9,371 nucleotides of DNA, taken from NCBI GenBank assembly GCA_902767195.1, contig CACXGS010000092.1:1-9371 (forward strand), given 5' to 3'. Shown here piece by piece: positions 1 to 7,053 of this stretch. Origin of the DNA: an uncultured Lachnospiraceae bacterium. Lineage in GTDB: Bacteria; Bacillota_A; Clostridia; Lachnospirales; Lachnospiraceae. Position 1 is the first letter of the stretch; each line of letters begins with the position of its first letter. The notes under the pieces are model-generated. The model had not been told where the DNA came from. It made no database searches and saw only the letters and a program-made list of their open reading frames with translations. Both the position numbers and the translations under genes were made by a program.

Positions 1-3000
1 AATCCAGCGACGATCATGACGGATCATGCCATTGCGGATAAGGTATATATGGAGCCGCTGACTCTCCAGTATATGGCAAGAATCTGCCGCTACGAAAGGC
101 CGGATGCCATCCTCCCGGGCATCGGCGGCCAGACAGGGCTGAACCTTTCTCTTTTGCTTTACGAAAAAGGAGTCCTTGATGAATGTGAGATTGAGCTTCT
201 GGGAACCGACGTGGAAAGTATCCGGAGGGCAGAGGACAGAGAACAGTTTAAAGAACTTTGCCAGGAGCTTGGAGAACCGGTAGTACCCTCGGCTATTGCC
301 AATTCGGTGGAAGAAGGTCTTATGGCGGCAGACCGGATCGGGTACCCGGTCATACTCAGACCGGCTTTTACTCTTGGGGGGACTGGAGGGGGATTTGCCA
401 CCAATGCGGCAGAAATGGAAAACAAAATGAAAACTGCCCTTTCCCTCTCGCCTGTGGGGCAGGTGATTGTGGAAAAAAGCATCAAAGGCTTCAAGGAAAT
501 AGAATATGAAGTAATACGGGATGCCAATGACACAGCAATTACCATCTGTAATATGGAAAACCTGGACCCGGTGGGTATACATACCGGGGACTCTGTCGTT
601 GTGGCCCCCAGTCAGACTTTAACCAATAAAGAATATCATATGTTGAGAGACAGTGCCCTGAAAATTATTCGGGCGCTCAAGGTGAAAGGGGGCTGCAATG
701 TCCAGTTTGCCCTAGATCCGCAGTCCTTTGATTATTATGTAATAGAAGTAAATCCCCGGGTCTCCAGGTCATCTGCCTTAGCTTCCAAAGCCACCGGATA
801 TCCCATCGCCAGGGTATCGGCCAAGATTGCAGTAGGTCTGGATCTTGATGAGATTCCTCTGGCCAACACACCGGCAAGCTTTGAACCGGCACTGGACTAT
901 GTTGTGACAAAGATGCCGAGATTTCCTTTTGACAAGTTTACTCTGGCTTCCAACGTCCTGTCCACACAGATGAAAGCCACCGGAGAGACCATGGCCGTGG
1001 GACGGACCATGGAGGAAAGTCTGCTGAAGGCAATCCGTTCTCTTGAGGATGGAAAGAATCATATTCATCTGGAAAAGTTCGATATAAAGAACCTTTCCGG
1101 CAGAAGGGGAGAAGAAGGACGGAAAGAAGCGGTGGAAAAGCTTCTTACCTATATCGAAGAGGGAACCGATGACCGGATTTATGCGATATCCGAGCTTCTG
1201 TGGCTTGGTGCGGACAAGCAGGCCATTTATTTCAGAACCGGAATCGATATGTTTTTTCTTGATGCTATCCAGAGGATTGTTGATTATGAGAAAAAACTGG
1301 AGGGAGCCATACTGAGCAGGGATCTTCTATATGAGGCAAAGCGGATGGGATTCTCCGATTCCTACATTGCGGAGCTTACCAAAGATACAGAAACACACGT
1401 TAGAAAATTGCGGGAAGAATACGATATTTACCCTGTTTATAAAATGATCGACACCTGCGCCGGAGAATTCGAGAGCTATGTGCCTTATTTTTATTCCACC
1501 TATGAAGAGGAGAACGAGTCTCTGGTGTCGGACAATCAAAAGATTATTGTTCTCGGATCGGGACCGATCCGTATCGGGCAAGGCGTGGAATTTGATTATT
1601 CTACCGTACACGCGATCAAGACGATTCGTGAGACCGGGTATGATGCCATCGTGATCAATAACAATCCGGAAACCGTTTCCACAGACTATACCACAGCGGA
1701 TAAACTATATTTTGAGCCGCTTACTGTGGAGGACATCATGAATATCATCCATCTGGAGAACCCTCTGGGAGTTATCACTTCTCTGGGAGGTCAGACGGCA
1801 GTGAATCTGGCAGGTCCTTTGAAAGAGTGTGGTGTCAGAATTATCGGGACTTCTCCGGAAGCGATCTTTAAGGCAGAGGACAGAGATGCCTTTGATCATC
1901 TGATCCGCAGCCTGCGGGTTCCTCATCCGGAAGGACTTGCCGTAACAAACATTGAGGATGGAATTCTGGCAGCGGAAGGGATCGGGTATCCTGTGCTGGT
2001 AAGACCTTCCTTTGTGCTGGGAGGCCGGGCTATGGAGATTGTCGCCAACCGCGACATGCTCATAAAATATCTGGAAAGTGCTGTGGCAGTAGATAAGGAC
2101 CGGCCGGTTCTTGTTGACAAATACATTGCAGGCAAGGAAGTGGAGATCGATGCCGTCTGTGATGGTGAGGATGTGTTTCTTCCCGGCATTATGGAACTGG
2201 TCGAGCGTACAGGAGTTCATTCCGGAGACAGTATCAGCGTCTATCCGCCTTATTCCATTTCGGATACTGTGAAAGGGACCATCCGGGAATATACAAAAAA
2301 ACTGGGGCTGGGACTGGGAATCATCGGATTATATAATATCCAGTTTATCGTGGATCAAAAGGACAATGTATACATCATCGAAGTCAATCCCAGGGCATCG
2401 AGAAGCGTTCCTTTCCTGTCAAAATCTACGGGAATCCCTCTTGTTGACATTGCGACAAAAGTGATGCTGGGAATCTCACTGAAAAAACAGGGGATAAAGG
2501 AAGGCACAGGGGATAAAAAGGAATACTGGTATGTAAAAGCACCGGCTTTTTCATTTGAAAAGCTTAACGGAATGGATGCCTATCTTTCCCCTGAAATGAA
2601 ATCGACCGGGGAAGCCATCGGCTATGATACAAGTCTGAACAGAGCACTTTACAAAGCGCTTCAGGCTTCCGGCGTCAAGGTAAAGGAGTATGGTACTGTT
2701 TTGTTTACTCTGGCGGATGAGGATAAAGAGGAGGCACTTCCTCTGGTCAAAAGATTCTATGAGCTTGGTTTTAATATTGAAGCCACTGCAGGCACAGGAG
2801 AGTATCTGAAAAAGCATGGAATCAGGACCAGGATCCGGGGAAAACTTACGGAAGGAAGTGACGAAATCCTCAGGTCCATCCGGGCGGGGTATGTCAGTTA
2901 CATTATTAATACCAGGGCTGTTCTGTCAGGAATTCACTATAAAGATGGCGTAGAGATCCGGAAATGTGCTATCATGAACGGAGTAACAATGTTTACGTCA

Positions 3001-3066
3001 CTGGATACAGCAGGGATTCTGCTTGATGTTCTGGAAGATATTTCACCGCGGATCTCCGTGATCTGA
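1..3066 (+). CDS. carB: Carbamoyl-phosphate synthase large subunit (5'-truncated by the window edge)
   Basis: CarB makes carbamoyl phosphate from bicarbonate, two ATP and ammonia channelled from the CarA glutaminase; the product feeds arginine and pyrimidine synthesis in the cytoplasm. The reading frame is open from base 1 (NPATIMTDHAIADKVY matches the conserved NPATIMTDP region), so roughly 45-50 N-terminal residues lie outside the window; the ATG at 16 is internal. About 1021 residues are visible, against about 1060-1070 for the family. The two homologous synthetase halves are clear: the first has GGQTGLNLS, the glycine-rich GGTGGGFA loop and EVNPRVSRSSALASKATG; the second starts near base 1540 with VLGSGPIRIGQGVEFDYS, then NNNPETVSTDY, GGQTAVNLA, RPSFVLGGRAMEIV and EVNPRASRSVPF. 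The C-terminal 130 or so residues form the MGS-like allosteric domain, including YIINT. It is intact to its TGA stop. A glutamine synthetase-like gene follows after 28 nt with no terminator, so an operon is likely. carA is expected upstream (inference). Confidence 0.97.
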   Translation, partial: NPATIMTDHAIADKVYMEPLTLQYMARICRYERPDAILPGIGGQTGLNLSLLLYEKGVLDECEIELLGTDVESIRRAEDREQFKELCQELGEPVVPSAIANSVEEGLMAADRIGYPVILRPAFTLGGTGGGFATNAAEMENKMKTALSLSPVGQVIVEKSIKGFKEIEYEVIRDANDTAITICNMENLDPVGIHTGDSVVVAPSQTLTNKEYHMLRDSALKIIRALKVKGGCNVQFALDPQSFDYYVIEVNPRVSRSSALASKATGYPIARVSAKIAVGLDLDEIPLANTPASFEPALDYVVTKMPRFPFDKFTLASNVLSTQMKATGETMAVGRTMEESLLKAIRSLEDGKNHIHLEKFDIKNLSGRRGEEGRKEAVEKLLTYIEEGTDDRIYAISELLWLGADKQAIYFRTGIDMFFLDAIQRIVDYEKKLEGAILSRDLLYEAKRMGFSDSYIAELTKDTETHVRKLREEYDIYPVYKMIDTCAGEFESYVPYFYSTYEEENESLVSDNQKIIVLGSGPIRIGQGVEFDYSTVHAIKTIRETGYDAIVINNNPETVSTDYTTADKLYFEPLTVEDIMNIIHLENPLGVITSLGGQTAVNLAGPLKECGVRIIGTSPEAIFKAEDRDAFDHLIRSLRVPHPEGLAVTNIEDGILAAEGIGYPVLVRPSFVLGGRAMEIVANRDMLIKYLESAVAVDKDRPVLVDKYIAGKEVEIDAVCDGEDVFLPGIMELVERTGVHSGDSISVYPPYSISDTVKGTIREYTKKLGLGLGIIGLYNIQFIVDQKDNVYIIEVNPRASRSVPFLSKSTGIPLVDIATKVMLGISLKKQGIKEGTGDKKEYWYVKAPAFSFEKLNGMDAYLSPEMKSTGEAIGYDTSLNRALYKALQASGVKVKEYGTVLFTLADEDKEEALPLVKRFYELGFNIEATAGTGEYLKKHGIRTRIRGKLTEGSDEILRSIRAGYVSYIINTRAVLSGIHYKDGVEIRKCAIMNGVTMFTSLDTAGILLDVLEDISPRISVI

Positions 3067-3094
3067 GAGGATGTTAAAGAGGAGGAAACAGTAA

Positions 3095-4270
3095 ATGGAA
3101 TTTTCATATGATGAAGTGATGGATTATATCGAAGAGGAAGATGTGAAATTCATACGGCTGGCTTTCCGTGATGCCTACGGGATTCAAAAAAATATTTCCG
3201 TCATGCCAAGAGAGCTAAAAAAAGCATTTTCTGAAGGGTCGGCTGTCAGTATAAGACAGATTGCCGGATATGAAGAGTGTTCCACCACCTCTCTTTATCT
3301 GAAGCCGGATACGGAAACCCTTGCCATCCTTCCCTGGAGACCGGACAGTGGTAAGGTGCTCCGCATTTTCTGCGATGTGTTTACACCGGAAGGAAAGGAA
3401 TACGAAGCTGACACCAGAAATATTCTGAAAAAGGCTGTTCGCAAAGCCGAGGAACAGGGGATCCGCTTCCGTTTCGGAACAGAATCAGAGTTCTATCTTT
3501 TCCGGAAGGATGAAGAGGGGAATCCCACAAAGATTCCTTATGACCAGGCCGGCTATATGGATATTGCTCCCGAAGACCGGTGCGAAAATGTGCGGCGTGA
3601 GATTATATTGACCATCGAGAGCATGGGACTGACACCGGAGAGGTCTCACCATGAGAAAGGACCTGGCCAGAATGAAGTGGACTTTCACTATGCAAGACCT
3701 TTAAAGGCGGCAGACCAGATGACTACTTTCCGAATGGTGGTTCGCACGGTAGCAGACCGGTATGGCCTGGTCGCCGACTTTTCACCTCTTCCCCTTCCTG
3801 ATATGCCCGGAAACGGCTATCACATTAATCTTTTTGCAGAGGACCTGGAGGGGAACGACGTTGCCAGGTATGCCGCAGCGGGCATCATAGAAAAGATCAG
3901 GGATATTACTATTTTCCTGAACCCGACGGATGCCTCCTATCAGAGACTGGGAAACAGCAGCGCGCCTGACCGGATTGACTGGTCAAGTGCCAGGGATTCG
4001 GAGCTCATGTATATCGAGAATTGTCAGGGAATGACACGGGCAGAGATCCGTTCTCCGGATGCGGGAAGCAATCCTTATCTGATTTATGCCCTTTTGATCC
4101 ATGCTGGTTTATCCGGAATTGAAAGGAAACTTGCCCTCCCTGAGGAAAAGAAAGAAGAAGCCCTGCTCCTGCCCTCTTCCAGGAAAGAAGCCGCCAAACT
4201 GGCGCGGGAGAGTCAATTTGTTAAAAGTATCGTTCCGGAGGGAATCATTCGTGCATATACCAGACAGTGA
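3095..4270 (+). CDS. Glutamine synthetase family protein, short form with altered flap
   Basis: A 391-residue member of the glutamine synthetase I fold family, which ligates ammonia or an amine to the glutamate side chain using ATP. The ATG at 3095 follows a strong AGAGGAGG site. Residues 1-100 are the N-terminal beta-grasp part (IRLAFRDAYGIQKNISV). The catalytic domain keeps every metal-ligand position: E130 and E132 in GTESEF, E187 in SHHE, E194 in GQNEVDF, H243 in GNGYHIN, and E317 in RAEIRSPD. The NPYL motif follows. Two things are unusual. The flap that normally reads like YKRLVPGFEAP is YQRLGNSSAP (from Y282), one residue shorter and with Ser289 where the catalytic flap glutamate is expected. 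The C-terminus is about 50 residues shorter than the usual 440 or so. It may therefore be a specialised form (gamma-glutamyl-amine ligase, or a catalytically weak regulatory form) rather than the housekeeping enzyme. The ANTAR gene starts 12 nt downstream, which points to nitrogen metabolism. Family assignment is firm; substrate is unknown. Confidence 0.9.
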   Translation: MEFSYDEVMDYIEEEDVKFIRLAFRDAYGIQKNISVMPRELKKAFSEGSAVSIRQIAGYEECSTTSLYLKPDTETLAILPWRPDSGKVLRIFCDVFTPEGKEYEADTRNILKKAVRKAEEQGIRFRFGTESEFYLFRKDEEGNPTKIPYDQAGYMDIAPEDRCENVRREIILTIESMGLTPERSHHEKGPGQNEVDFHYARPLKAADQMTTFRMVVRTVADRYGLVADFSPLPLPDMPGNGYHINLFAEDLEGNDVARYAAAGIIEKIRDITIFLNPTDASYQRLGNSSAPDRIDWSSARDSELMYIENCQGMTRAEIRSPDAGSNPYLIYALLIHAGLSGIERKLALPEEKKEEALLLPSSRKEAAKLARESQFVKSIVPEGIIRAYTRQ

Positions 4271-4282
4271 GGAGGACTATTA

Positions 4283-4867
4283 ATGCCGATTAACAGAGAC
4301 GTACAACACTCCATACTCATCGTCTCCGCATCGGAGCAGTTTGTTGCCCTCGTAAAGAAATCACTGAAGAATTGCATCACCATAGATTCCAGAAAAAGCG
4401 GGGCTCTGGCAAGAAGGGCTGTTCTTGAGAAAAGCTATGATCTTGTTGTGATCAACATTCCACTGACTGATGAGACGGGAGAAGAACTGGCACTGGATAT
4501 TGCAGAAAGAAGCGATGCTTCGATACTGATGGCGGTGCCCAGAGAAGTCTATGACTTTGCCATGGAACATGTAACAGACCGCGGAATTATTGTACTGCCC
4601 AAGCCGGTATCCGGGACAGCCATCGACAGAGTTCTCCGGTTGATGGCAGCAATTCAGAACAGGATTCATCGATTGGAGAAAAAGAACCGAAGACTGGAAG
4701 AAAAAATGGAAGAGATTCGAACCGTCAGTAAGGCTAAGTTATGCCTTGTGGAAAGGAAGGGAATGACGGAGGATGAAGCTCATCGTTTTATCGGGAGACA
4801 GGCGATGAATAACGGAGTATCCCGAAAGATAATTGCAGAAAGAATACTTGAGGATATGGGATTGTAA
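4283..4867 (+). CDS. ANTAR-domain response regulator with degenerate receiver (putative nitrogen antiterminator)
   Basis: A 194-residue cytoplasmic regulator. Residues 8-120 resemble a CheY-like receiver, about 125-148 form a charged, probably coiled-coil linker (RIHRLEKKNRRLEEKMEE), and about 149-192 are an ANTAR RNA-binding module (KGMTEDEAHRFIGRQAMNNG, then a final helix). ANTAR proteins bind paired hexaloop hairpins in leader RNAs and prevent termination. The receiver keeps the beta-5 lysine (K107 in LPKP), but the phospho-acceptor position is N58 (VVINIPL), and the usual N-terminal acidic pair is replaced by SAS at 15-17. Phosphorylation by a histidine kinase is therefore unlikely; it may respond to protein contact or a ligand. 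It starts at ATG 4283 behind GAGGAGG, 12 nt after the glutamine synthetase-like stop, and is followed by a strong terminator, so it is the last gene of the unit. Clostridial GS-ANTAR pairs are known; nitrogen control here is inferred from context. Confidence 0.9.
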   Translation: MPINRDVQHSILIVSASEQFVALVKKSLKNCITIDSRKSGALARRAVLEKSYDLVVINIPLTDETGEELALDIAERSDASILMAVPREVYDFAMEHVTDRGIIVLPKPVSGTAIDRVLRLMAAIQNRIHRLEKKNRRLEEKMEEIRTVSKAKLCLVERKGMTEDEAHRFIGRQAMNNGVSRKIIAERILEDMGL

Positions 4868-4879
4868 ACATAGTATTAA

Positions 4880-4910
4880 GGGGGGCGATTGCCCCCCCCC
4901 TTTTATTTTT
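4880..4910 (+). terminator. Rho-independent terminator of the carB-GS-ANTAR unit
   Basis: GGGGGGC (4880-4886), a GATT loop and GCCCCCC (4891-4897) form a 7-bp all-GC stem. Three further C residues and the T-rich run TTTTATTTTT follow. It begins 13 nt after the ANTAR gene stop. The U-tract lies on the plus strand, so it serves the left operon; the minus-strand nucleosidase-like gene ends inside the T-tract (its TAA is 4905-4903), and the same stem might weakly stop that transcript as well. The arms are unequal, six G against nine C. Confidence 0.9.
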
Positions 4911-5760
4911 CCATATTTTCCAGCATCTTAAGGACAATGCTGCTTGAATGATCCGCGGCAATATCTCCCATATTTGTATAGCTCTCGTGGGCTTTTCCGT
5001 CTGCCTTATCAGACAGGGCACGAATTACAACAAAGGGGACATCGTATTTGATGCAGACAACAGCAATCGCCGCGCCTTCCATTTCGCAGGCGTATGCATT
5101 GAATTGCTTCTGCAGCAAGTTCACATATTCCTCGGAAGCAATGAATTGATCACCGCTGGCGATGGTTCCTTTGAAGGAATGCTCTTTTCCTACCACCTCG
5201 CATGCGGCATTATAGGCAAGGTCAACGAGGGTGGGATCACATTTGTAATGTTCTCCGTTCTCAGGGTTTCCTGCGGGATCTCCGCCAGTCCATACAAAAC
5301 CATCGTTTGTCAATAATCCATAATCATGTTGTATGAGGTCGGTTGCGATCACTTCGTCCAAAACCTGTGTTTCGTCGGCAACACCTCCTGCAATGCCGGT
5401 AAAGATTACCTTTGAGACAGGATATTTGTCCAGCATTGTTGTGATTGCTGATGATGCCCGGACCTTGCCAATGCCGGCTTTCGTAATGATCACCGGCTGG
5501 TTTCGCAGCGTGCCCACATGATACTTTGTATCTCCATTAGTGTCTACGTGATCAATCTTCGCTTCTGAGAGCAGTAATTTTATTTCGTTGTCCATTGCGG
5601 AAATAATGCCGATATATTTTTCCTGTGCCACTTCCTGTGTCGATTCCTGACTTGTGTCCGGTTTTGCTTTTTGGCTGCCGCATCCGGTCATTATGGTCAG
5701 CACAAAAGCCATAAGGGCCATAATGATCAGCCATCGTTTCATTCGGGTTTCTTTTTTCAA
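4903..5760 (-). CDS. Exported lipoprotein with MTA/SAH nucleosidase-like (Pfs/MtnN, PNP_UDP_1) domain
   Basis: A 285-residue predicted lipoprotein. Residues 1-26 are a basic plus hydrophobic signal peptide ending in IMTGC, with C27 the predicted lipidated cysteine, then a polar linker (about 28-47). Residues 48-285 match the 5'-methylthioadenosine/S-adenosylhomocysteine nucleosidase family, which cleaves adenine from these SAM by-products. Visible landmarks are GIISAMDNE (E59, equivalent to E. coli E12), AGIGKV, TGIAGG, SGDQFI, CEMEGAA (E228, equivalent to E174) and RALSDKAD (D251, equivalent to D197), so the catalytic residues are present. A longer loop around 146-175 (GGDPAGNPENGE) is absent from the E. 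coli enzyme. The start is TTG at 5760: GGAGG lies 9 nt upstream, whereas the in-frame ATG at codon 7 would sit too far from it. The gene runs divergently from a second nucleoside-phosphorylase-fold lipoprotein. Family enzymes are usually cytoplasmic, so the lipid anchor is the odd feature; substrate could be another nucleoside. Confidence 0.9.
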   Translation of the reverse strand: MKKETRMKRWLIIMALMAFVLTIMTGCGSQKAKPDTSQESTQEVAQEKYIGIISAMDNEIKLLLSEAKIDHVDTNGDTKYHVGTLRNQPVIITKAGIGKVRASSAITTMLDKYPVSKVIFTGIAGGVADETQVLDEVIATDLIQHDYGLLTNDGFVWTGGDPAGNPENGEHYKCDPTLVDLAYNAACEVVGKEHSFKGTIASGDQFIASEEYVNLLQKQFNAYACEMEGAAIAVVCIKYDVPFVVIRALSDKADGKAHESYTNMGDIAADHSSSIVLKMLENMEK

Positions 5761-5769
5761 GATTCTGTA

Positions 5770-5776
5770 CCTCCTT
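5770..5776 (-). promoter_or_regulatory. Ribosome binding site that fixes a TTG start
   Basis: Read on the minus strand this is AAGGAGG, ending 9 nt before a TTG codon (5760-5758). The next in-frame ATG (5742-5740) is 27 nt from the site, too far for normal initiation, so the TTG start is preferred. Using it adds KKETR-type basic residues to the signal peptide. Confidence 0.75.
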
Positions 5777-5798
5777 TTTAAGTCGCCTATATGAATTA

Positions 5799-5827
5799 AA
5801 TATATCCTATTCCCGATTTCTTTTCAA
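5799..5827 (-). promoter_or_regulatory. Predicted sigma-A promoter of the nucleosidase-like lipoprotein gene
   Basis: On the minus strand, a TTGAAA -35 box (5827-5822, 5/6 to consensus), exactly 17 nt, then a TATATT -10 box (5804-5799, 5/6). The -10 is about 40 nt upstream of the TTG start. The match was made by eye; no start-site data exist here. Confidence 0.65.
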
Positions 5828-5842
5828 TGCTCTAATCTTTCC

Positions 5843-5871
5843 TTGTAAGGGGTATCGTTGAAATGTATAAT
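5843..5871 (+). promoter_or_regulatory. Predicted sigma-A promoter of the NUP-family lipoprotein gene
   Basis: TTGTAA (-35, 5843-5848, 4/6), a 17-nt spacer, then a perfect TATAAT (5866-5871), 25 nt before the ATG at 5897. Its -35 box is only 15 nt from the -35 box of the divergent promoter, so one regulator bound between them could affect both genes. Confidence 0.65.
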
Positions 5872-5896
5872 GAATCATTGAAGGAGGATTCTAACA

Positions 5897-6955
5897 ATGA
5901 GCATAAAAAGAGATAAAAGACGGTACAGGCTTTCTGTTATTGCAGGCACGTTTCTGCTGATCTGTTGTGTTCTGCTGTCGGCCTGCGGGAAAAATGAGGA
6001 GAAAACCAAAGTACGGGTTCTCATTATACCGAAGTTTGAAATCGGCGAGATCAGCGGGGATTTCCCTGGCGAAGCACAGCTGTTTTATGATCGTTACTGC
6101 TCCGGCTGCGAAGAAATAGAAATCCCGAATTCTCCGTCTGCCGCTCAGTTTTACATGAATGAAGGAAATGGTGTGGGGCTGTTGATTACCGACTCCGGGA
6201 AAACAGCAGCCAATCTTTCTCTGATGTCACTGCTTTCCTGGGACTCTTTTGATTTCTCGGATACCACGATTGTTTCCGTAGGGTGTGCCGGTGGAAGTGA
6301 AGGCTATTGTACCTTTGGCGATGTGGTTGTGGTCACCAGCGCATGTGATTTTGACCTCGGGCACCGGGCAGATTCCCGGGAACTGAGTGGTAAGAATAAT
6401 GGTCTGACCTGGTTCCCTGACGATTCTTTTATCAAATATTCCAGCAAGCAGTTAAATGCAGATCTTTCGGAAAAAGTCTATCAACTTGTAAAAGACTGTC
6501 CCATGCGTACGACAGATGATGTGCGCAAAGTTCTCGAAGAGAATTTCCCCGGTGAGAAATGGGCATTAAGAGAACCTTGTGTCTTAAAGGGAACTGCTGT
6601 AACGGGAGATTGTTTCTGGAAGGGCAGGGCGAACCATGACAATGCCAGCTATATAGTGGAGCATTATGGATGTCCCGATCCCTATGCTGTCACTGAGATG
6701 GAAGAGACGGCCATCATGAATACGGCAGAGTGCTTTGGTTTGCAGGACCGGGTCATTTCCTTACGTGTTTCTGTGAATCTGGATACCTTTTTAAAAGGAG
6801 AAAGCCCGGAGAAGCTCTGGCTCGTCCGTTCGGATTACAACAAAAAAGTGTCAGAAGAAAACAGTGAGACAATCGACTGCTTTGAACCTTCCATGGAAAA
6901 TCTTTTTGATGTGGGACAGATTGTGATTGAGGCTATTCTGGCCGGGGAGCTGTAA
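5897..6955 (+). CDS. Lipoprotein of the purine nucleoside permease (NUP, PF06516-like) family
   Basis: A 352-residue predicted lipoprotein starting at ATG 5897 behind AAGGAGG. A very basic N-terminus (KRDKRRYR) and hydrophobic stretch 12-27 end in the lipobox LLSAC, with C30 the predicted lipidated cysteine. The rest fits NUP proteins, secreted or surface members of the nucleoside phosphorylase superfamily linked to purine nucleoside uptake. Matching landmarks in family order are VLIIPKFEIGE (about 40-50), the GKTAANLSL stretch, VGCAGGSEG (G129-G133 region, the nucleoside-phosphorylase glycine loop), FGDVVVV, HRADSREL, a KQLNADLSEKVYQL helix, VTGDCFWKG, YAVTEMEETAIMNTA (E267, E269) and RVISLRVSVNLD. 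It faces a nucleosidase-fold lipoprotein transcribed divergently, which suggests shared extracellular nucleoside handling. Family assignment rests on motif memory and is fairly secure; whether it transports, binds or cleaves nucleosides cannot be told. Confidence 0.8.
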   Translation: MSIKRDKRRYRLSVIAGTFLLICCVLLSACGKNEEKTKVRVLIIPKFEIGEISGDFPGEAQLFYDRYCSGCEEIEIPNSPSAAQFYMNEGNGVGLLITDSGKTAANLSLMSLLSWDSFDFSDTTIVSVGCAGGSEGYCTFGDVVVVTSACDFDLGHRADSRELSGKNNGLTWFPDDSFIKYSSKQLNADLSEKVYQLVKDCPMRTTDDVRKVLEENFPGEKWALREPCVLKGTAVTGDCFWKGRANHDNASYIVEHYGCPDPYAVTEMEETAIMNTAECFGLQDRVISLRVSVNLDTFLKGESPEKLWLVRSDYNKKVSEENSETIDCFEPSMENLFDVGQIVIEAILAGEL

Positions 6956-6975
6956 TAGTTATTTTTTATTTTTTT
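6931..6975 (+). terminator. Probable rho-independent terminator overlapping the end of the NUP-family gene
   Basis: GGCTATT (6931-6937) pairs with AATAGTT (6954-6960), partly by G-U pairs. After one mismatch TGGC pairs with GCTG around a six-base loop. The T-rich run ATTTTTTATTTTTTT follows. The stem overlaps the last codons and stop. It is weaker than the 4880 hairpin because of the G-U pairs. Confidence 0.5.
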
Positions 6976-7053
6976 AAATAGACTTGCATATTTTTGTAAA
7001 CAATCCAGGTACACGATTTCCCTGCAATATGATAAAATATTGGCATATAACGG

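Noticed and set aside
1705..2220. A 171-codon open frame on the minus strand inside carB
   Set aside because: It lies wholly within a well-conserved carB coding region, has no recognisable protein family and no ribosome site that I can see; it is a shadow of carB codon use.
3067..3094. A possible ANTAR target leader between carB and the glutamine synthetase-like gene
   Set aside because: The gap is only 28 nt, mostly ribosome site, with no room for two hexaloop hairpins and a terminator; any such leader must lie upstream of the window or elsewhere.
4948..5316. A plus-strand open frame opposite the nucleosidase-like gene
   Set aside because: The minus-strand frame carries the full set of catalytic motifs and a signal peptide; the plus-strand translation resembles nothing and directly follows a terminator.
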